DNA of 64,000 bases, taken from contig NZ_CP091510.1 in assembly GCF_022870905.1 (NCBI RefSeq), positions 2,294,001 to 2,358,000 on the forward strand. Direction: 5' to 3'. The notes beneath the pieces were generated by a model that made no database searches, was not told where the DNA came from, and worked only from the letters and a program-made list of their open reading frames with translations. The first letter of the stretch is position 1, and every line of letters begins with the position of its first letter. The position numbers were made by a program, and so were the translations under genes. The DNA comes from Neisseria arctica. GTDB taxonomy: Bacteria > Pseudomonadota > Gammaproteobacteria > Burkholderiales > Neisseriaceae. This document shows positions 54,997 to 63,530 of the stretch, piece by piece.

Positions 54997-55786
54997 AAAA
55001 GTTTTGTTGCAACGTCAGCTACCTTCAGGTAGCTGTGTGTTGAAACAAATATGGTGCAGCCGTTGTCGTAACTACCGCCCTTCAGCTACCTTCAGGTAGC
55101 TGTGTGTTGAAACATAACCGCTAAATAATCGCAATCGGGAAAAGTCGGCTCAGCTACCTTCAGGTAGCTGTGTGTTGAAACTTGCGAGTGAACAGTTACC
55201 ACGAGATACAGGCGGCTCAGCTACCTTCAGGTAGCTGTGTGTTGAAACAAATAATAATTGCCTGTTGATTCGCAACAGGCATTCAGCTACCTTCAGGTAG
55301 CTGTGTGTTGAAACGGTTAAGCTTGAGCGGGGTGGTGTGGCAACGGACTCAGCTACCTTCAGGTAGCTGTGTGTTGAAACCTAAAGGGGCAGATGGAGCA
55401 GCCGGTGCTGCTGGATCAGCTACCTTCAGGTAGCTGTGTGTTGAAACAACATAGCCAAAATCTGCTCAGCGGTCTTTTCAGTCAGCTACCTTCAGGTAGC
55501 TGTGTGTTGAAACGGCAAACAGACGGAAGACGTAGGCAACAGGTGCTTCAGCTACCTTCAGGTAGCTGTGTGTTGAAACCAAAGCCGGTTAAAGATATGG
55601 GAGAGTAACATGGAATCAGCTACCTTCAGGTAGCTGTGTGTTGAAACTTTTTTGCCGTTAATCAGGCTGCCGAAAAACTCGTATCAGCTACCTTCAGGTA
55701 GCTGTGTGTTGAAACCAATTTTCAATGTAGGGGTGTTACCCGGGTCGCCTTTCAGCTACCTTCAGGTAGCTGTGTGTTGAAATTTT

Positions 55787-55820
55787 GGCCGTCTGAAAAT
55801 ATTTTTCAGACGGCCTTATT
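55787..55820 (-). terminator. Inverted DUS pair at the array 2 / MFS gene junction
   Basis: The 13-bp arms GGCCGTCTGAAAA / TTTTCAGACGGCC with a 3-nt loop start 4 bp after the last CRISPR repeat. It may terminate both the array (+) and the MFS gene (-). Confidence 0.75.
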
Positions 55821-55833
55821 TTACTGCGTAAAA

Positions 55834-57183
55834 TTAATGTGGGTTGCTGCTATCCTTATCCGCAATAGTGCTTTGCTGCTCTTTTTCCGCATAACTTTCC
55901 CGGTTTAGAGAGTCGGCATATTCCTGCGCAGCGGCATCATCAAACGGGCGCATCACGCCGGTATCGTTACGCGGGTCCAAATCCGCCACTACCGGTCCGG
56001 CGGCGGCAGGCATGTTCACATACATACTGCGTTGGTCTTCCGGCACTGCTTTTTGACGCCATGCGAATACTGCCAACAGCCCCGCACAAATCACAAAATA
56101 ACCGTAAAAGCCATAGCGTTCGGCTTGGTCCATCACCACACCCAACACCAGCGGGGCGGTAAGCGAACCCATACCGTAGCTAAACAGCAGGCTGCGGCTG
56201 ACTTCAACCGTATTCATGCCCTTAGGCAATTGGTCGTTGGCACGGGCAACCGACAGCGCGTAGAGGGTAAACAGCCCGATGCCGAAAAATGCCGCCACCA
56301 TATATTGCACCCACATATCGTTAATACCTGCCAGCATAAGTGCCAATCCCAAAAGTGCGCCCACTGCGGCCACTGACGAACAGGTTAAAATCGCGGCGCG
56401 ACGGCCGAAACGGTCGGAAAGTTTGGCTACCGGCAGTTGGACGGCGAAGCCCATCACCATCGACACCATCAGGTAAAACGAAATCTGCCGTACATCAAAG
56501 CCCTGTTTCAACAAAAATACCGAAGCCATGGTGAAAAAACCGTTCATCAGCAAACCGCCGACAAAGCTGCCCACCAATGCCAACGGGGCGACGGCAAACA
56601 AACGCGGCAGGCTGATGCGCTGGCGGGGAGGCAACCGCGGGGCTTTCAAGCGGGTAAGCGCAACCGGTAGCATCGCCGCCATTACCATAATCGCCGCCAT
56701 CGTAAAAATATCGTTGCTCGATAATTTCAGGCTCAATAAGGCGATACCTGCGGTAAAGGCGACGTAATAAACGACATTATAAAAAGCCAGCACTTTTGCC
56801 CTCGCCCCCGCACTACTGCGCTCAACAAACCAGCTTTCCACAATCATCAGCAGGCTGTAATAACAGAAGCCGAGAATCACCCTTAGCACGCCCCAAGCCC
56901 ACAGATTGGCGGTCATCATATGTCCTAATGCCGCAATCGCAAACACCGCACCGAACACGCTAAAGGCACGGATATGCCCCACGCCCGAAATCACCCGGTG
57001 TGCGGCTACCGCGCTTAAAGCCGCACCCACGAAAAATGCCGCATTCAATGCACCGATGGCGGTATTGTTCGCCCCCATTTGTGCCAATTCGACACCGGCA
57101 GAGTTCAGAAACAGGCCGAAGCCCGCAAATAAGAAAAATACCGAGAAAAAGAGAGAGTAAAATTTATTCGGCTTATCCGTCAT
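55834..57183 (-). CDS. MFS transporter (YcaD-like)
   Basis: A 12-helix major facilitator of 449 aa from ATG 57183 (MTDKPNKFYSLFFSVFFLFA). The frame extends upstream with another ATG at MQTNDGTIRM, 9 codons earlier, which cannot be excluded. The loop 8-9 motif KLSDRFGRRAAIL is the MFS signature. A hydrophilic tail of about 60 residues rich in D, S and Q follows the last helix. It resembles the YcaD/Neisseria MFS group; the substrate is unknown. Confidence 0.85.
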   Translation of the reverse strand: MTDKPNKFYSLFFSVFFLFAGFGLFLNSAGVELAQMGANNTAIGALNAAFFVGAALSAVAAHRVISGVGHIRAFSVFGAVFAIAALGHMMTANLWAWGVLRVILGFCYYSLLMIVESWFVERSSAGARAKVLAFYNVVYYVAFTAGIALLSLKLSSNDIFTMAAIMVMAAMLPVALTRLKAPRLPPRQRISLPRLFAVAPLALVGSFVGGLLMNGFFTMASVFLLKQGFDVRQISFYLMVSMVMGFAVQLPVAKLSDRFGRRAAILTCSSVAAVGALLGLALMLAGINDMWVQYMVAAFFGIGLFTLYALSVARANDQLPKGMNTVEVSRSLLFSYGMGSLTAPLVLGVVMDQAERYGFYGYFVICAGLLAVFAWRQKAVPEDQRSMYVNMPAAAGPVVADLDPRNDTGVMRPFDDAAAQEYADSLNRESYAEKEQQSTIADKDSSNPH

Positions 57184-57375
57184 CCGTATCGTCCCGTCAT
57201 TTGTCTGCATAAAACGTGCGACAGGCAACGACCGCAGCCCCCGCCCGCACTCCCATAACGAAGCCTGACAGAACATACCGCCGCTGTAAAGGTCGGCAAC
57301 AGTCTGAAACAGGCGGAAATATCTATCTCGAATACCGGCAAACGCCCTATGTGATGCGCTACGCCGTCTGAAACA

Positions 57376-58236
57376 TTATGCTCCAACTACCGCTGAGTGC
57401 ATCTGTTCTTTCAGCCACGATAAAAACTTTTGGCGGCGGCAGTCGGCCTCAAACGGTATATCCGAAAGCAGATAATAGGCCGAACCGTCGTCTTGAAAAC
57501 CATGCGGCGCAGCCAATATCCCGCGCCGTATTTCCTCGTCCACCATCAATTCCGAAGCCACCGCCACGCCCAATCCAGCCACAGCGGCTTGGATAGACAA
57601 ATAAAAATGTTCGAAAAACATATCGCCTTCGTACGGCAACTCTGCGCCGGCATGCTGTTTCTCCCAACGGCTCCACGCATCGGGGCGTGTATGGGTATGC
57701 AGTTTTTTCAGATATAAAGGCTCGGGAATATGCACCGGCCCTGTTTTTTCAGCACACAAATACTCGGCAAATACCGTTTCCGGCCATGCGAAATCGTTAC
57801 GCCTGATGGCTACATCTACCGCCTGCCGCTGAAAATCTACCTGACCGCCCGCCGCCAATATCACCACGTGAAAACCGTATTCTTTCGGAAAATGCGTTAT
57901 CCGCGGAATCAGCCATTTCATCGCCAGCGTCGGCTCGCAGGAAACCACCAAATCACGCTCTTGGCTGTGTTTGAGCTTTGCCAGCGTATTGTCCAGCTCC
58001 GCAAACATATACTGACAGGATTCATACAGTTTTAAGCCTGCCGGAGAAAGCCGCAATGCGCGTCCTTGCTTAAAAAACAAAGCCTCCCCGATATGCTCTT
58101 CCAATATCTTCAGCTGTTTGCTGACCGCACCGTGCGTCACACACAACTGCTCTGCCGCCGCGGCCAAACCGCCGTATTTGCCGACGCAAAAAAAGAACTT
58201 CAACGCATTTAGAGGGAAACGCCTGATACTTTCCAT
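57376..58236 (-). CDS. LysR-type transcriptional regulator (GcvA/AmpR-like)
   Basis: A 286-aa regulator. The N-terminal HTH has RFPLNALKFFFCVGKYGGLA then THGAVSKQLKILE, the pattern of the GcvA/AmpR subgroup (H-x-A-V-S-x-Q). The substrate-binding domain follows to the end. It is divergent from the LysE-family exporter with 306 bp between, a common regulator-target arrangement, so it may control that exporter. The effector is not predictable. Confidence 0.88.
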   Translation of the reverse strand: MESIRRFPLNALKFFFCVGKYGGLAAAAEQLCVTHGAVSKQLKILEEHIGEALFFKQGRALRLSPAGLKLYESCQYMFAELDNTLAKLKHSQERDLVVSCEPTLAMKWLIPRITHFPKEYGFHVVILAAGGQVDFQRQAVDVAIRRNDFAWPETVFAEYLCAEKTGPVHIPEPLYLKKLHTHTRPDAWSRWEKQHAGAELPYEGDMFFEHFYLSIQAAVAGLGVAVASELMVDEEIRRGILAAPHGFQDDGSAYYLLSDIPFEADCRRQKFLSWLKEQMHSAVVGA

Positions 58237-58542
58237 AAACTCACATTTTTCAAAAAAATAATTCGATTTTTTTCAACCTGTTTTTACCGCACAATTCATC
58301 CAAAGCCTGACGGGAAGTCATTATAAGCATATAAATCAACATAATAAATTCATTATTTTGATATTTATGCCGTCTGAAAATACCGTACTTCCAAACAGCT
58401 TTACCGAAAACAGATAATTTTTTCGGACGTTTTTTCATATTTAGCCCGCCCGCCGTATAGAAACCGGTAACCAGTTGGCAACCGATTTACGCCGCATATA
58501 TCACAGCAGATTTAACAACTGTTTAAGAAAGGAAATACGATT
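58237..58542. other. Divergent region LysR / LysE
   Basis: 306 bp without a gene. It is AT-rich near the regulator, holds one AT-type DUS (58368-58379) and presumably both promoters and the operator. I saw no clear T-N11-A dyad to name. Confidence 0.45.
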
Positions 58543-59163
58543 ATGCAAGAACTATTGGCCGTGGCCGCCATCACTATTCTCGCCGTTATCAGCCCGGGCG
58601 GCGATTTTGCCATGGTAACGCGCAACAGCTATCTGTATGGCCGCCGTGCAGGCATCTTGACTTCATTCGGCATTGCCTCTGCCGTATGGATTCATGTCGG
58701 CTATACATTATTGGGAGTAAGCATTCTGCTGTTGAAATTCCCCATGCTGTTTCACGCCGTTAAATTTTTTGGGGCAGTCTATTTGGTTTACATCGGCTTT
58801 ACTACTTGCCGATACCGGCTCGTTTCAAGCGGGCTGAACACGACAAGCGATACGCTGTCCGATTCTGCCGCTTTTAAAAGCGGTTTCATTACCAATGCCT
58901 TCAATCCCAAAACCACGCTGTTCGTGTTAAGCACATTTACCCAAATCGTGCGCCCCGATACGCCGATAGCGGTTCAGGCCGGATACGGTTTGTTTGTGTC
59001 GGCAGCACATCTGGTTTGGTTTGTATTTGTGACATTCGTTCTTTCCAGCCCGAACATACGCCATGCCTTGCTGCAACGCCAAAAATATGTCAACCGCGTT
59101 ATCGGCTGCATATTAATCCTGCTGGGTCTCTTATTGCTGTTTTCATCCGCAGGCCAGGTATAA
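58543..59163 (+). CDS. LysE-family amino acid exporter
   Basis: A 206-aa inner-membrane exporter with about six hydrophobic segments. The N-terminal ISPGGDFAMVTRNSYLYGRRAG is the LysE/RhtB motif (the usual SPGP is SPGG here), and FNPKTTLFVLSTF is the second conserved stretch. GAAAGGAAA precedes the start by about 9 bp. Substrate specificity (lysine, threonine, homoserine or others) cannot be told. It probably is regulated by the divergent LysR protein. Confidence 0.88.
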   Translation: MQELLAVAAITILAVISPGGDFAMVTRNSYLYGRRAGILTSFGIASAVWIHVGYTLLGVSILLLKFPMLFHAVKFFGAVYLVYIGFTTCRYRLVSSGLNTTSDTLSDSAAFKSGFITNAFNPKTTLFVLSTFTQIVRPDTPIAVQAGYGLFVSAAHLVWFVFVTFVLSSPNIRHALLQRQKYVNRVIGCILILLGLLLLFSSAGQV

Positions 59164-59223
59164 ACCATCGGCAGCAGCGATTGGTTTATAATTGCGTTTT
59201 TATTATCAAGACAAGGAAACATT

Positions 59224-59550
59224 ATGAGCCTGCCGGCCTGCCCGCAATGCCATTCAGAATTCACCTACCACGACGGCATACAACTGGTTTGCCCCGAATG
59301 CGCCCACGAATGGACGGAGGGTGAAACCGTTGAAGAAACCGTGGTTGTCAAAGATGCCAACGGCACACCTCTGGCCGACGGCGATACGGTAGTATTAATC
59401 AAAGATTTGAAAGTCAAAGGCTCTTCGCAAGTGATTAAACAAGGTACCAAAGTAAAAGGCATCCGTTTGCAAGAAGGCGATCATGATATCGCCTGCAAAA
59501 TCGATGGCAGTGCGATGAATTTGAAATCGGAATTTGTGAAAAAAGCCTAA
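59224..59550 (+). CDS. phnA: PhnA/YjdM family zinc-ribbon protein
   Basis: A 108-aa protein of the YjdM (former PhnA) family. The N-terminal zinc ribbon has CPQC and CPEC pairs (residues about 6-9 and 23-26), followed by the domain with [17 protein letters not shown] and [20 protein letters not shown]. Despite the name it is not needed for phosphonate use in E. coli; its role is unknown. AAGGAA precedes the start. Confidence 0.9.
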   Translation: MSLPACPQCHSEFTYHDGIQLVCPECAHEWTEGETVEETVVVKDANGTPLADGDTVVLIKDLKVKGSSQVIKQGTKVKGIRLQEGDHDIACKIDGSAMNLKSEFVKKA

Positions 59551-59581
59551 GCCCGATACTTAAACCGTATCCCCTTGGAAA

Positions 59582-59626
59582 AATGAAAGATGCCGTCTGA
59601 AAACTTTTCAGACGGCATCTTTCATT
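59582..59626. terminator. Inverted AT-type DUS pair between phnA and the dehydrogenase
   Basis: An exceptionally long perfect stem: 22-bp arms (59582-59603 and 59605-59626) around one central C, with an uptake sequence in each arm. It serves the convergent phnA (+) and hprA (-). Confidence 0.82.
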
Positions 59627-59656
59627 ACGGCTATTTCCGTTACCCAGCCTGACTAC

Positions 59657-60607
59657 TTATACCACAACATTCTGCGGCTCACCGCGCATAAAGCCGTTGA
59701 TATTTTCAACCAGAATATCAAACAAGCGGTTCACGGCTTCATCGCTTGCCCAAGCCATATGCGGAGTAACAATCAAATTGGGTAGGCGCGCTTTCAATAG
59801 CGGGTTGCCTTGGCGCGGCGGTTCTTCGGTCAGCACGTCAAAACCCGCCCCGCCTAATTGGCCGTATTTCAAAGCGGCCACCAAAGCGTTTTCATCCACC
59901 AAACCGCCGCGCCCGCAATTGATGATAATGGCACCGGGTTTCATTTGTTGCAGCTCGGCTTCGCCTATCATATTGGCGGTATTTTCAGTGAGCGGGCAAT
60001 GCAGCGAAATGACATCGGCACTGCGGATGGCGGTGTCGAAAGATACATAACCTTCGCGCACTGCGGCGGCGTGTTTGTGTTCGCCGAACACCACATTCAT
60101 ATTGAAAGCACGCGCATAACCCGCCAGCGTATTACCAATATTGCCGCGCCCGAAAATGGCCAGGGTTTTGCCGTTCAAATCGCGCATAGGTGCGCCGAAA
60201 TGACAGAAAAACGGTGATTTTTCCCACAAGCCTGCCGCTACATCTCTCTGGTAAGCGGGTAGATTACGCATCAACGCAATCATCAGCATAAAAGCATGTT
60301 CGGCCACCGATTCGTTGCCGTAAGCGCGGATATTGCATACAGTAACACCGGCCGCCTTGGCGGCTTGGATATCAACATTGTTGTAGCCGGTAGCTGAAAC
60401 GGCAATCAGTTTCAACTGGGGGTTGGCGGTGATATGTTCGGCACCGATAAAAACTTTATTGCTTACTACTATATCCGCCCCCTCGATACGTTCTGCCGTT
60501 TGCTCGGGCAGGGTATTGCCATACTCTTCAAGGATGTGGTCGAAATGAAAATCAAAAGGACGCTGCACCAGCGTATCGCGGTCGAGTACCACTACTTTTA
60601 TAGCCAT
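59657..60607 (-). CDS. hprA: D-2-hydroxyacid dehydrogenase, glycerate dehydrogenase type
   Basis: An NAD(P)-dependent dehydrogenase of 316 aa, best matching glycerate dehydrogenase (hydroxypyruvate reductase). The NAD loop is IFGRGNIGNTLA (GxGxxG), the substrate arginine is in NCGRGGLVDE, the glutamate in LTEEPP, and the catalytic histidine in VTPHMAW. Substrate choice among glyoxylate, hydroxypyruvate and similar acids is inferred from resemblance to neisserial annotation. Confidence 0.85.
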   Translation of the reverse strand: MAIKVVVLDRDTLVQRPFDFHFDHILEEYGNTLPEQTAERIEGADIVVSNKVFIGAEHITANPQLKLIAVSATGYNNVDIQAAKAAGVTVCNIRAYGNESVAEHAFMLMIALMRNLPAYQRDVAAGLWEKSPFFCHFGAPMRDLNGKTLAIFGRGNIGNTLAGYARAFNMNVVFGEHKHAAAVREGYVSFDTAIRSADVISLHCPLTENTANMIGEAELQQMKPGAIIINCGRGGLVDENALVAALKYGQLGGAGFDVLTEEPPRQGNPLLKARLPNLIVTPHMAWASDEAVNRLFDILVENINGFMRGEPQNVVV

Positions 60608-60760
60608 TTTTTAATCCTATCTGTTTTTTAATTTCAATAAATTTTCACTAAATGCAAATTTAAATAATCAACTATTTTTTATATTTGATAATAGTTATTA
60701 TTTAACCATGCAAACACAAGGCGGTTTCAGACGGCCTCTTCCATCAGCAAAGGAACCATT

Positions 60761-60994
60761 ATGTTGAAAACCATTACTTTTGCCGTTTTACACTTCGGAG
60801 TCGCATTCGGCGTGGCTTATCTGCTGACCGGCAGCATCGGTATTTCGAGCGCGGTTGCCTTAATCGAGCCCATCGCCAATACCGTGGTATTTTATTTCCA
60901 CGAAAAAGCATGGAATCGCTACGAGCGCAAACAAGGCATTAAAGGCCGCCGTGCCAAAAACAAATTTCCGTTACACCAATGCGTGGGCAACTGA
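60761..60994 (+). CDS. DUF2061 membrane protein
   Basis: A 77-aa protein with two hydrophobic segments (TFAVLHFGVAFGVAYLLTG and SSAVALIEPIANTVVFYF) followed by the HEKAWNRYE motif that defines DUF2061, then a basic tail. The function is unknown. AAAGGAAC precedes the ATG, and an AG-type DUS lies just upstream (core 60726-60735). Confidence 0.85.
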   Translation: MLKTITFAVLHFGVAFGVAYLLTGSIGISSAVALIEPIANTVVFYFHEKAWNRYERKQGIKGRRAKNKFPLHQCVGN

Positions 60995-61069
60995 AACAGC
61001 CTTGGTTTTAAAACCGCCGAGGCTGTGTTAATCTTGCCGCATTTCCCATCCGATTGCAAAGGAATAAGC

Positions 61070-61396
61070 ATGAGTCTGATTATCGAAGACATCGAAACCG
61101 GCCACGGCAAGGAAGCCGTGAAAGGCAAAGAAATCACCGTACACTACACCGGCTGGCTGGAAGACGGCACCAAATTTGACTCCAGTCTCGACCGCCGCCA
61201 ACCGCTTACCATCGTTCTGGGCGTCGGTCAGGTTATTCAAGGCTGGGACGAAGGCTTCGGCGGCATGAAAGAAGGCGGCAAACGCAAGCTCACCATTCCG
61301 CCTGAAATGGGCTACGGCGCACACGGCGCCGGCGGCGTGATTCCGCCCAATGCTACTTTGATTTTCGAAGTAGAGCTGCTCAAAGTATACGAATAA
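61070..61396 (+). CDS. fbp: FKBP-type peptidyl-prolyl isomerase
   Basis: A 108-aa single-domain FKBP without a signal peptide, so cytoplasmic. It starts [20 protein letters not shown] (ATG 61070, AAAGGAA upstream). Family residues include [27 protein letters not shown] and the C-terminal [18 protein letters not shown]. It closely resembles the small FKBP of pathogenic Neisseria. An open frame 15 codons upstream is not part of the domain. Confidence 0.94.
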   Translation: MSLIIEDIETGHGKEAVKGKEITVHYTGWLEDGTKFDSSLDRRQPLTIVLGVGQVIQGWDEGFGGMKEGGKRKLTIPPEMGYGAHGAGGVIPPNATLIFEVELLKVYE

Positions 61397-61409
61397 AACG
61401 TATCAGCCA

Positions 61410-61446
61410 AAAAAGGCCGTCTGAAAATGTTTCAGACGGCCTTTTT
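61410..61446. terminator. Inverted AG-type DUS pair between fbp and bolA
   Basis: The 17-bp perfect arms (AAAAAGGCCGTCTGAAA and complement) with a 3-nt loop serve the two convergent genes. Confidence 0.85.
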
Positions 61447-61461
61447 GCAAGCCTATAAAAA

Positions 61462-61713
61462 TTACTGCCCTTGTTTGGCCGCCCATTCCGCAGGCGTAGC
61501 GGCAGTGGTGATGGAAAGCGCGTGCAGCTCATTGCTGGCCAGTTTTTCCTTCAGCCCGTCTTTAATCAAACGGTGGCGCGCCAAGCGGGCCTTGCCCTCA
61601 AATGCGCTAGAAACGATATGGGCAAAAAAATGATGGCCGTCGCCTTCCACTTCGATATGTTCGCACGGCACAACCGCGGCAATCATGGCTTTCACTTCTT
61701 CAGGCGTAAGCAT
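61462..61713 (-). CDS. BolA family protein (IbaG-like)
   Basis: An 83-aa BolA-type protein from ATG 61713 (MLTPEEVKAMIAAVVPCEHI), with AAGGAA upstream. The fold's conserved stretch is VEGDGHHFFAHIVSSAFEGK and RLARHRLIKDGLKEKL, with the invariant histidine that ligates Fe-S clusters together with monothiol glutaredoxins. ELHALSI closes the domain. The VEGDGHHF form resembles IbaG rather than BolA itself. Confidence 0.9.
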   Translation of the reverse strand: MLTPEEVKAMIAAVVPCEHIEVEGDGHHFFAHIVSSAFEGKARLARHRLIKDGLKEKLASNELHALSITTAATPAEWAAKQGQ

Positions 61714-61930
61714 AAGTATTCCTTTATCAATAATTTTCAGACGGCATCGGCCGCACAAGCCCAGCCATTATAAAGACAAAGGTTTCAGACGGCCAACTGA
61801 ATCTTACGGCGATATTCTGTATAATCGGATTCATTCTTTCAGGCAAACCTTCACACTGCCGCCGCATACCATATCAAGTATAAGCGACGGTAGGAAAAGT
61901 TGGCCCAAGCCCATTTATCCGAGCAAAACC

Positions 61931-62584
61931 ATGATCCGTTTCGAACAAGTTTCCAAAACCTATCCCGGCGGTTTTCAAGCATTGAAAAACGTCAGCTTCA
62001 ACATCGACAAAGGCGAGATGATTTTCGTCGCCGGACACTCGGGAGCCGGCAAATCCACCATTTTGAAACTGATTGCCGGCATTACCAAACCCAGCAGCGG
62101 CAAAGTGTGGATGAATAATCAAGACATCGGCAGCCTCAACGACAACCAAATCGGCTTTTTGCGCCAGCACATCGGCATCGTGTTCCAAGACCACAAAATC
62201 CTGTTTGACCGCAACGTGCTGCAAAATGTACTGCTGCCGCTGCGCATTATCGGCTACGACCCGAAACAGGCCGAGAAGCGCGCCCGCGTCGCCATTGAGA
62301 AAGTCGGCTTGGGCGGACGCGAAAACGCCGACCCGATTACCCTTTCCGGCGGCGAACAGCAACGCCTGTGTATCGCCCGCGCAGTCGTACACCAGCCCAG
62401 CCTACTGATTGCGGACGAACCCTCCGCCAACCTCGACCGTGCCTACGCACTCGACATTATGGAGCTCTTCAAAACCTTTCACGAAGTCGGCACTACCGTT
62501 ATCGTAGCCGCCCACGACGAAACCCTGATGGCTGATTACGGCCACCGTATCTTACGTTTACAGGAAGGCAGGTTTGCCTCATGA
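61931..62584 (+). CDS. ftsE: Cell division ATP-binding protein FtsE
   Basis: FtsE is the ATPase of the FtsEX complex, which controls septal peptidoglycan hydrolases. It is 217 aa from ATG 61931 (MIRFEQVSKTYPGGFQALKN); a much longer upstream frame has no ABC character. Walker A is GHSGAGKST, signature LSGGEQQR and Walker B LLIADEPSANLD. Its stop overlaps ftsX by 4 bp (ATGA). Confidence 0.97.
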   Translation: MIRFEQVSKTYPGGFQALKNVSFNIDKGEMIFVAGHSGAGKSTILKLIAGITKPSSGKVWMNNQDIGSLNDNQIGFLRQHIGIVFQDHKILFDRNVLQNVLLPLRIIGYDPKQAEKRARVAIEKVGLGGRENADPITLSGGEQQRLCIARAVVHQPSLLIADEPSANLDRAYALDIMELFKTFHEVGTTVIVAAHDETLMADYGHRILRLQEGRFAS

Positions 62585-63495
62585 ACCATTATCTGTCGCT
62601 CCACCTCGAATCAGCCCGCAACGCCCTGCATCACTTTATCCGCCAACCGCTGGCCACGCTGCTGATTCTCTTGATGCTGGCCATCGCCATGACCCTACCG
62701 CTGGCGCTCTACCTAGGCGTACAAAGCAGCCAAGCCGTATTGGGCAAACTCAACGAAGCCCCGCAAATCACCCTTTACATGGAAATGGGCGCCGACGAAG
62801 TCGACAGCTCAGCCGTTAAAAACCTGCTCAACGAAGACAAGCGTATCCAAAAAAGCGAATTCGTAAGCAAACAAAAAGGCCTCGAAGAATTGCAGCAAAG
62901 CATGGGCGGGCAGGATCTGGTTTCCATGCTCGACGAAAACCCGCTGCCCGATGTTTTCATCGTTACTCCCGACACCGGCAGCACACCCGAAGAAATGCAG
63001 GCACTGCAACAAGATTTGGGCAAACTGCCTATGGTGGAGAGTGCCAAGCTCGATACCGAATGGATGCAAACGCTGTACCAAATCAACAATTTCGTTCACA
63101 AAATCTTTTGGTTCTTAGCCGTTACCCTTAGCGTAGCCTTCGTATTGGTAGCGCATAACACCATCCGCCTGCAAATTTTAAGCCGCAAAGAGGAAATCGA
63201 AATCACCAAACTCTTGGGCGCGCCCGCATCATTTATCCGCCGCCCCTTCCTCTATCAGGCCGCCTGGCAGAGCGTGCTTTCCGCCGCCATCAGCCTCGGC
63301 CTGTGCGCTTGGCTGATGCGCGCCAGCCAGCCCTTGGTCAACCAAATATTCAAGCCTTATGGCTTAAATATCGAATGGCGTTTCTTCTATACCTGGGAAA
63401 TCCTGCTGGTATTGGCCGTCGTAACCGCCTTAGGCATTGCCGGTGCATGGTTGGCAACGCAGCAGCATCTGCTCAGCTTTAAAGCCAAACGGTAA
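62581..63495 (+). CDS. ftsX: Cell division membrane protein FtsX
   Basis: FtsX is the transmembrane partner of FtsE; its extracytoplasmic loop binds hydrolase activators. It is 304 aa. A first membrane segment lies at about residues 20-45, followed by a periplasmic domain of about 110 residues (with PDVFIVTPDTG), then three more membrane segments. The RLQILSRKEEIEITKLLGAP stretch is typical of the FtsX family. It overlaps ftsE by 4 bp. Confidence 0.96.
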   Translation: MNHYLSLHLESARNALHHFIRQPLATLLILLMLAIAMTLPLALYLGVQSSQAVLGKLNEAPQITLYMEMGADEVDSSAVKNLLNEDKRIQKSEFVSKQKGLEELQQSMGGQDLVSMLDENPLPDVFIVTPDTGSTPEEMQALQQDLGKLPMVESAKLDTEWMQTLYQINNFVHKIFWFLAVTLSVAFVLVAHNTIRLQILSRKEEIEITKLLGAPASFIRRPFLYQAAWQSVLSAAISLGLCAWLMRASQPLVNQIFKPYGLNIEWRFFYTWEILLVLAVVTALGIAGAWLATQQHLLSFKAKR

Positions 63496-63530
63496 AGCCG
63501 CTAACTAAATATCTAGAAGATAAGGATAAA

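Larger units (their letters stand above)
53963..55783 (+). CRISPR. Type I-C CRISPR array 2 (17 repeats, 16 spacers, one split by an IS)
   Basis: The 32-nt repeat begins TCAGCTACCTTCAGGTAG and ends CTGTGTGTTGAAAC. Repeats start at 53963, 54029, 54095, 54161, 54228, then after the insertion at 55015, 55082, 55150, 55217, 55283, 55349, 55416, 55482, 55548, 55616, 55684 and 55752. Spacers are 34-36 nt. The last repeat ends in T instead of C, marking the leader-distal end. The stem AGCTACC/GGTAGCT with TTCA loop is the array 1 stem with a compensated base pair and a different loop base. No cas gene is adjacent; the I-C operon 21 kb away presumably serves it. Confidence 0.98.

Noticed and set aside
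55393..55608. A plus-strand reading frame of 71 codons with the repeated peptide QLPSGSCVLK
   Set aside because: It is the CRISPR repeat translated through three spacers; the repetition comes from the array, not from a protein.
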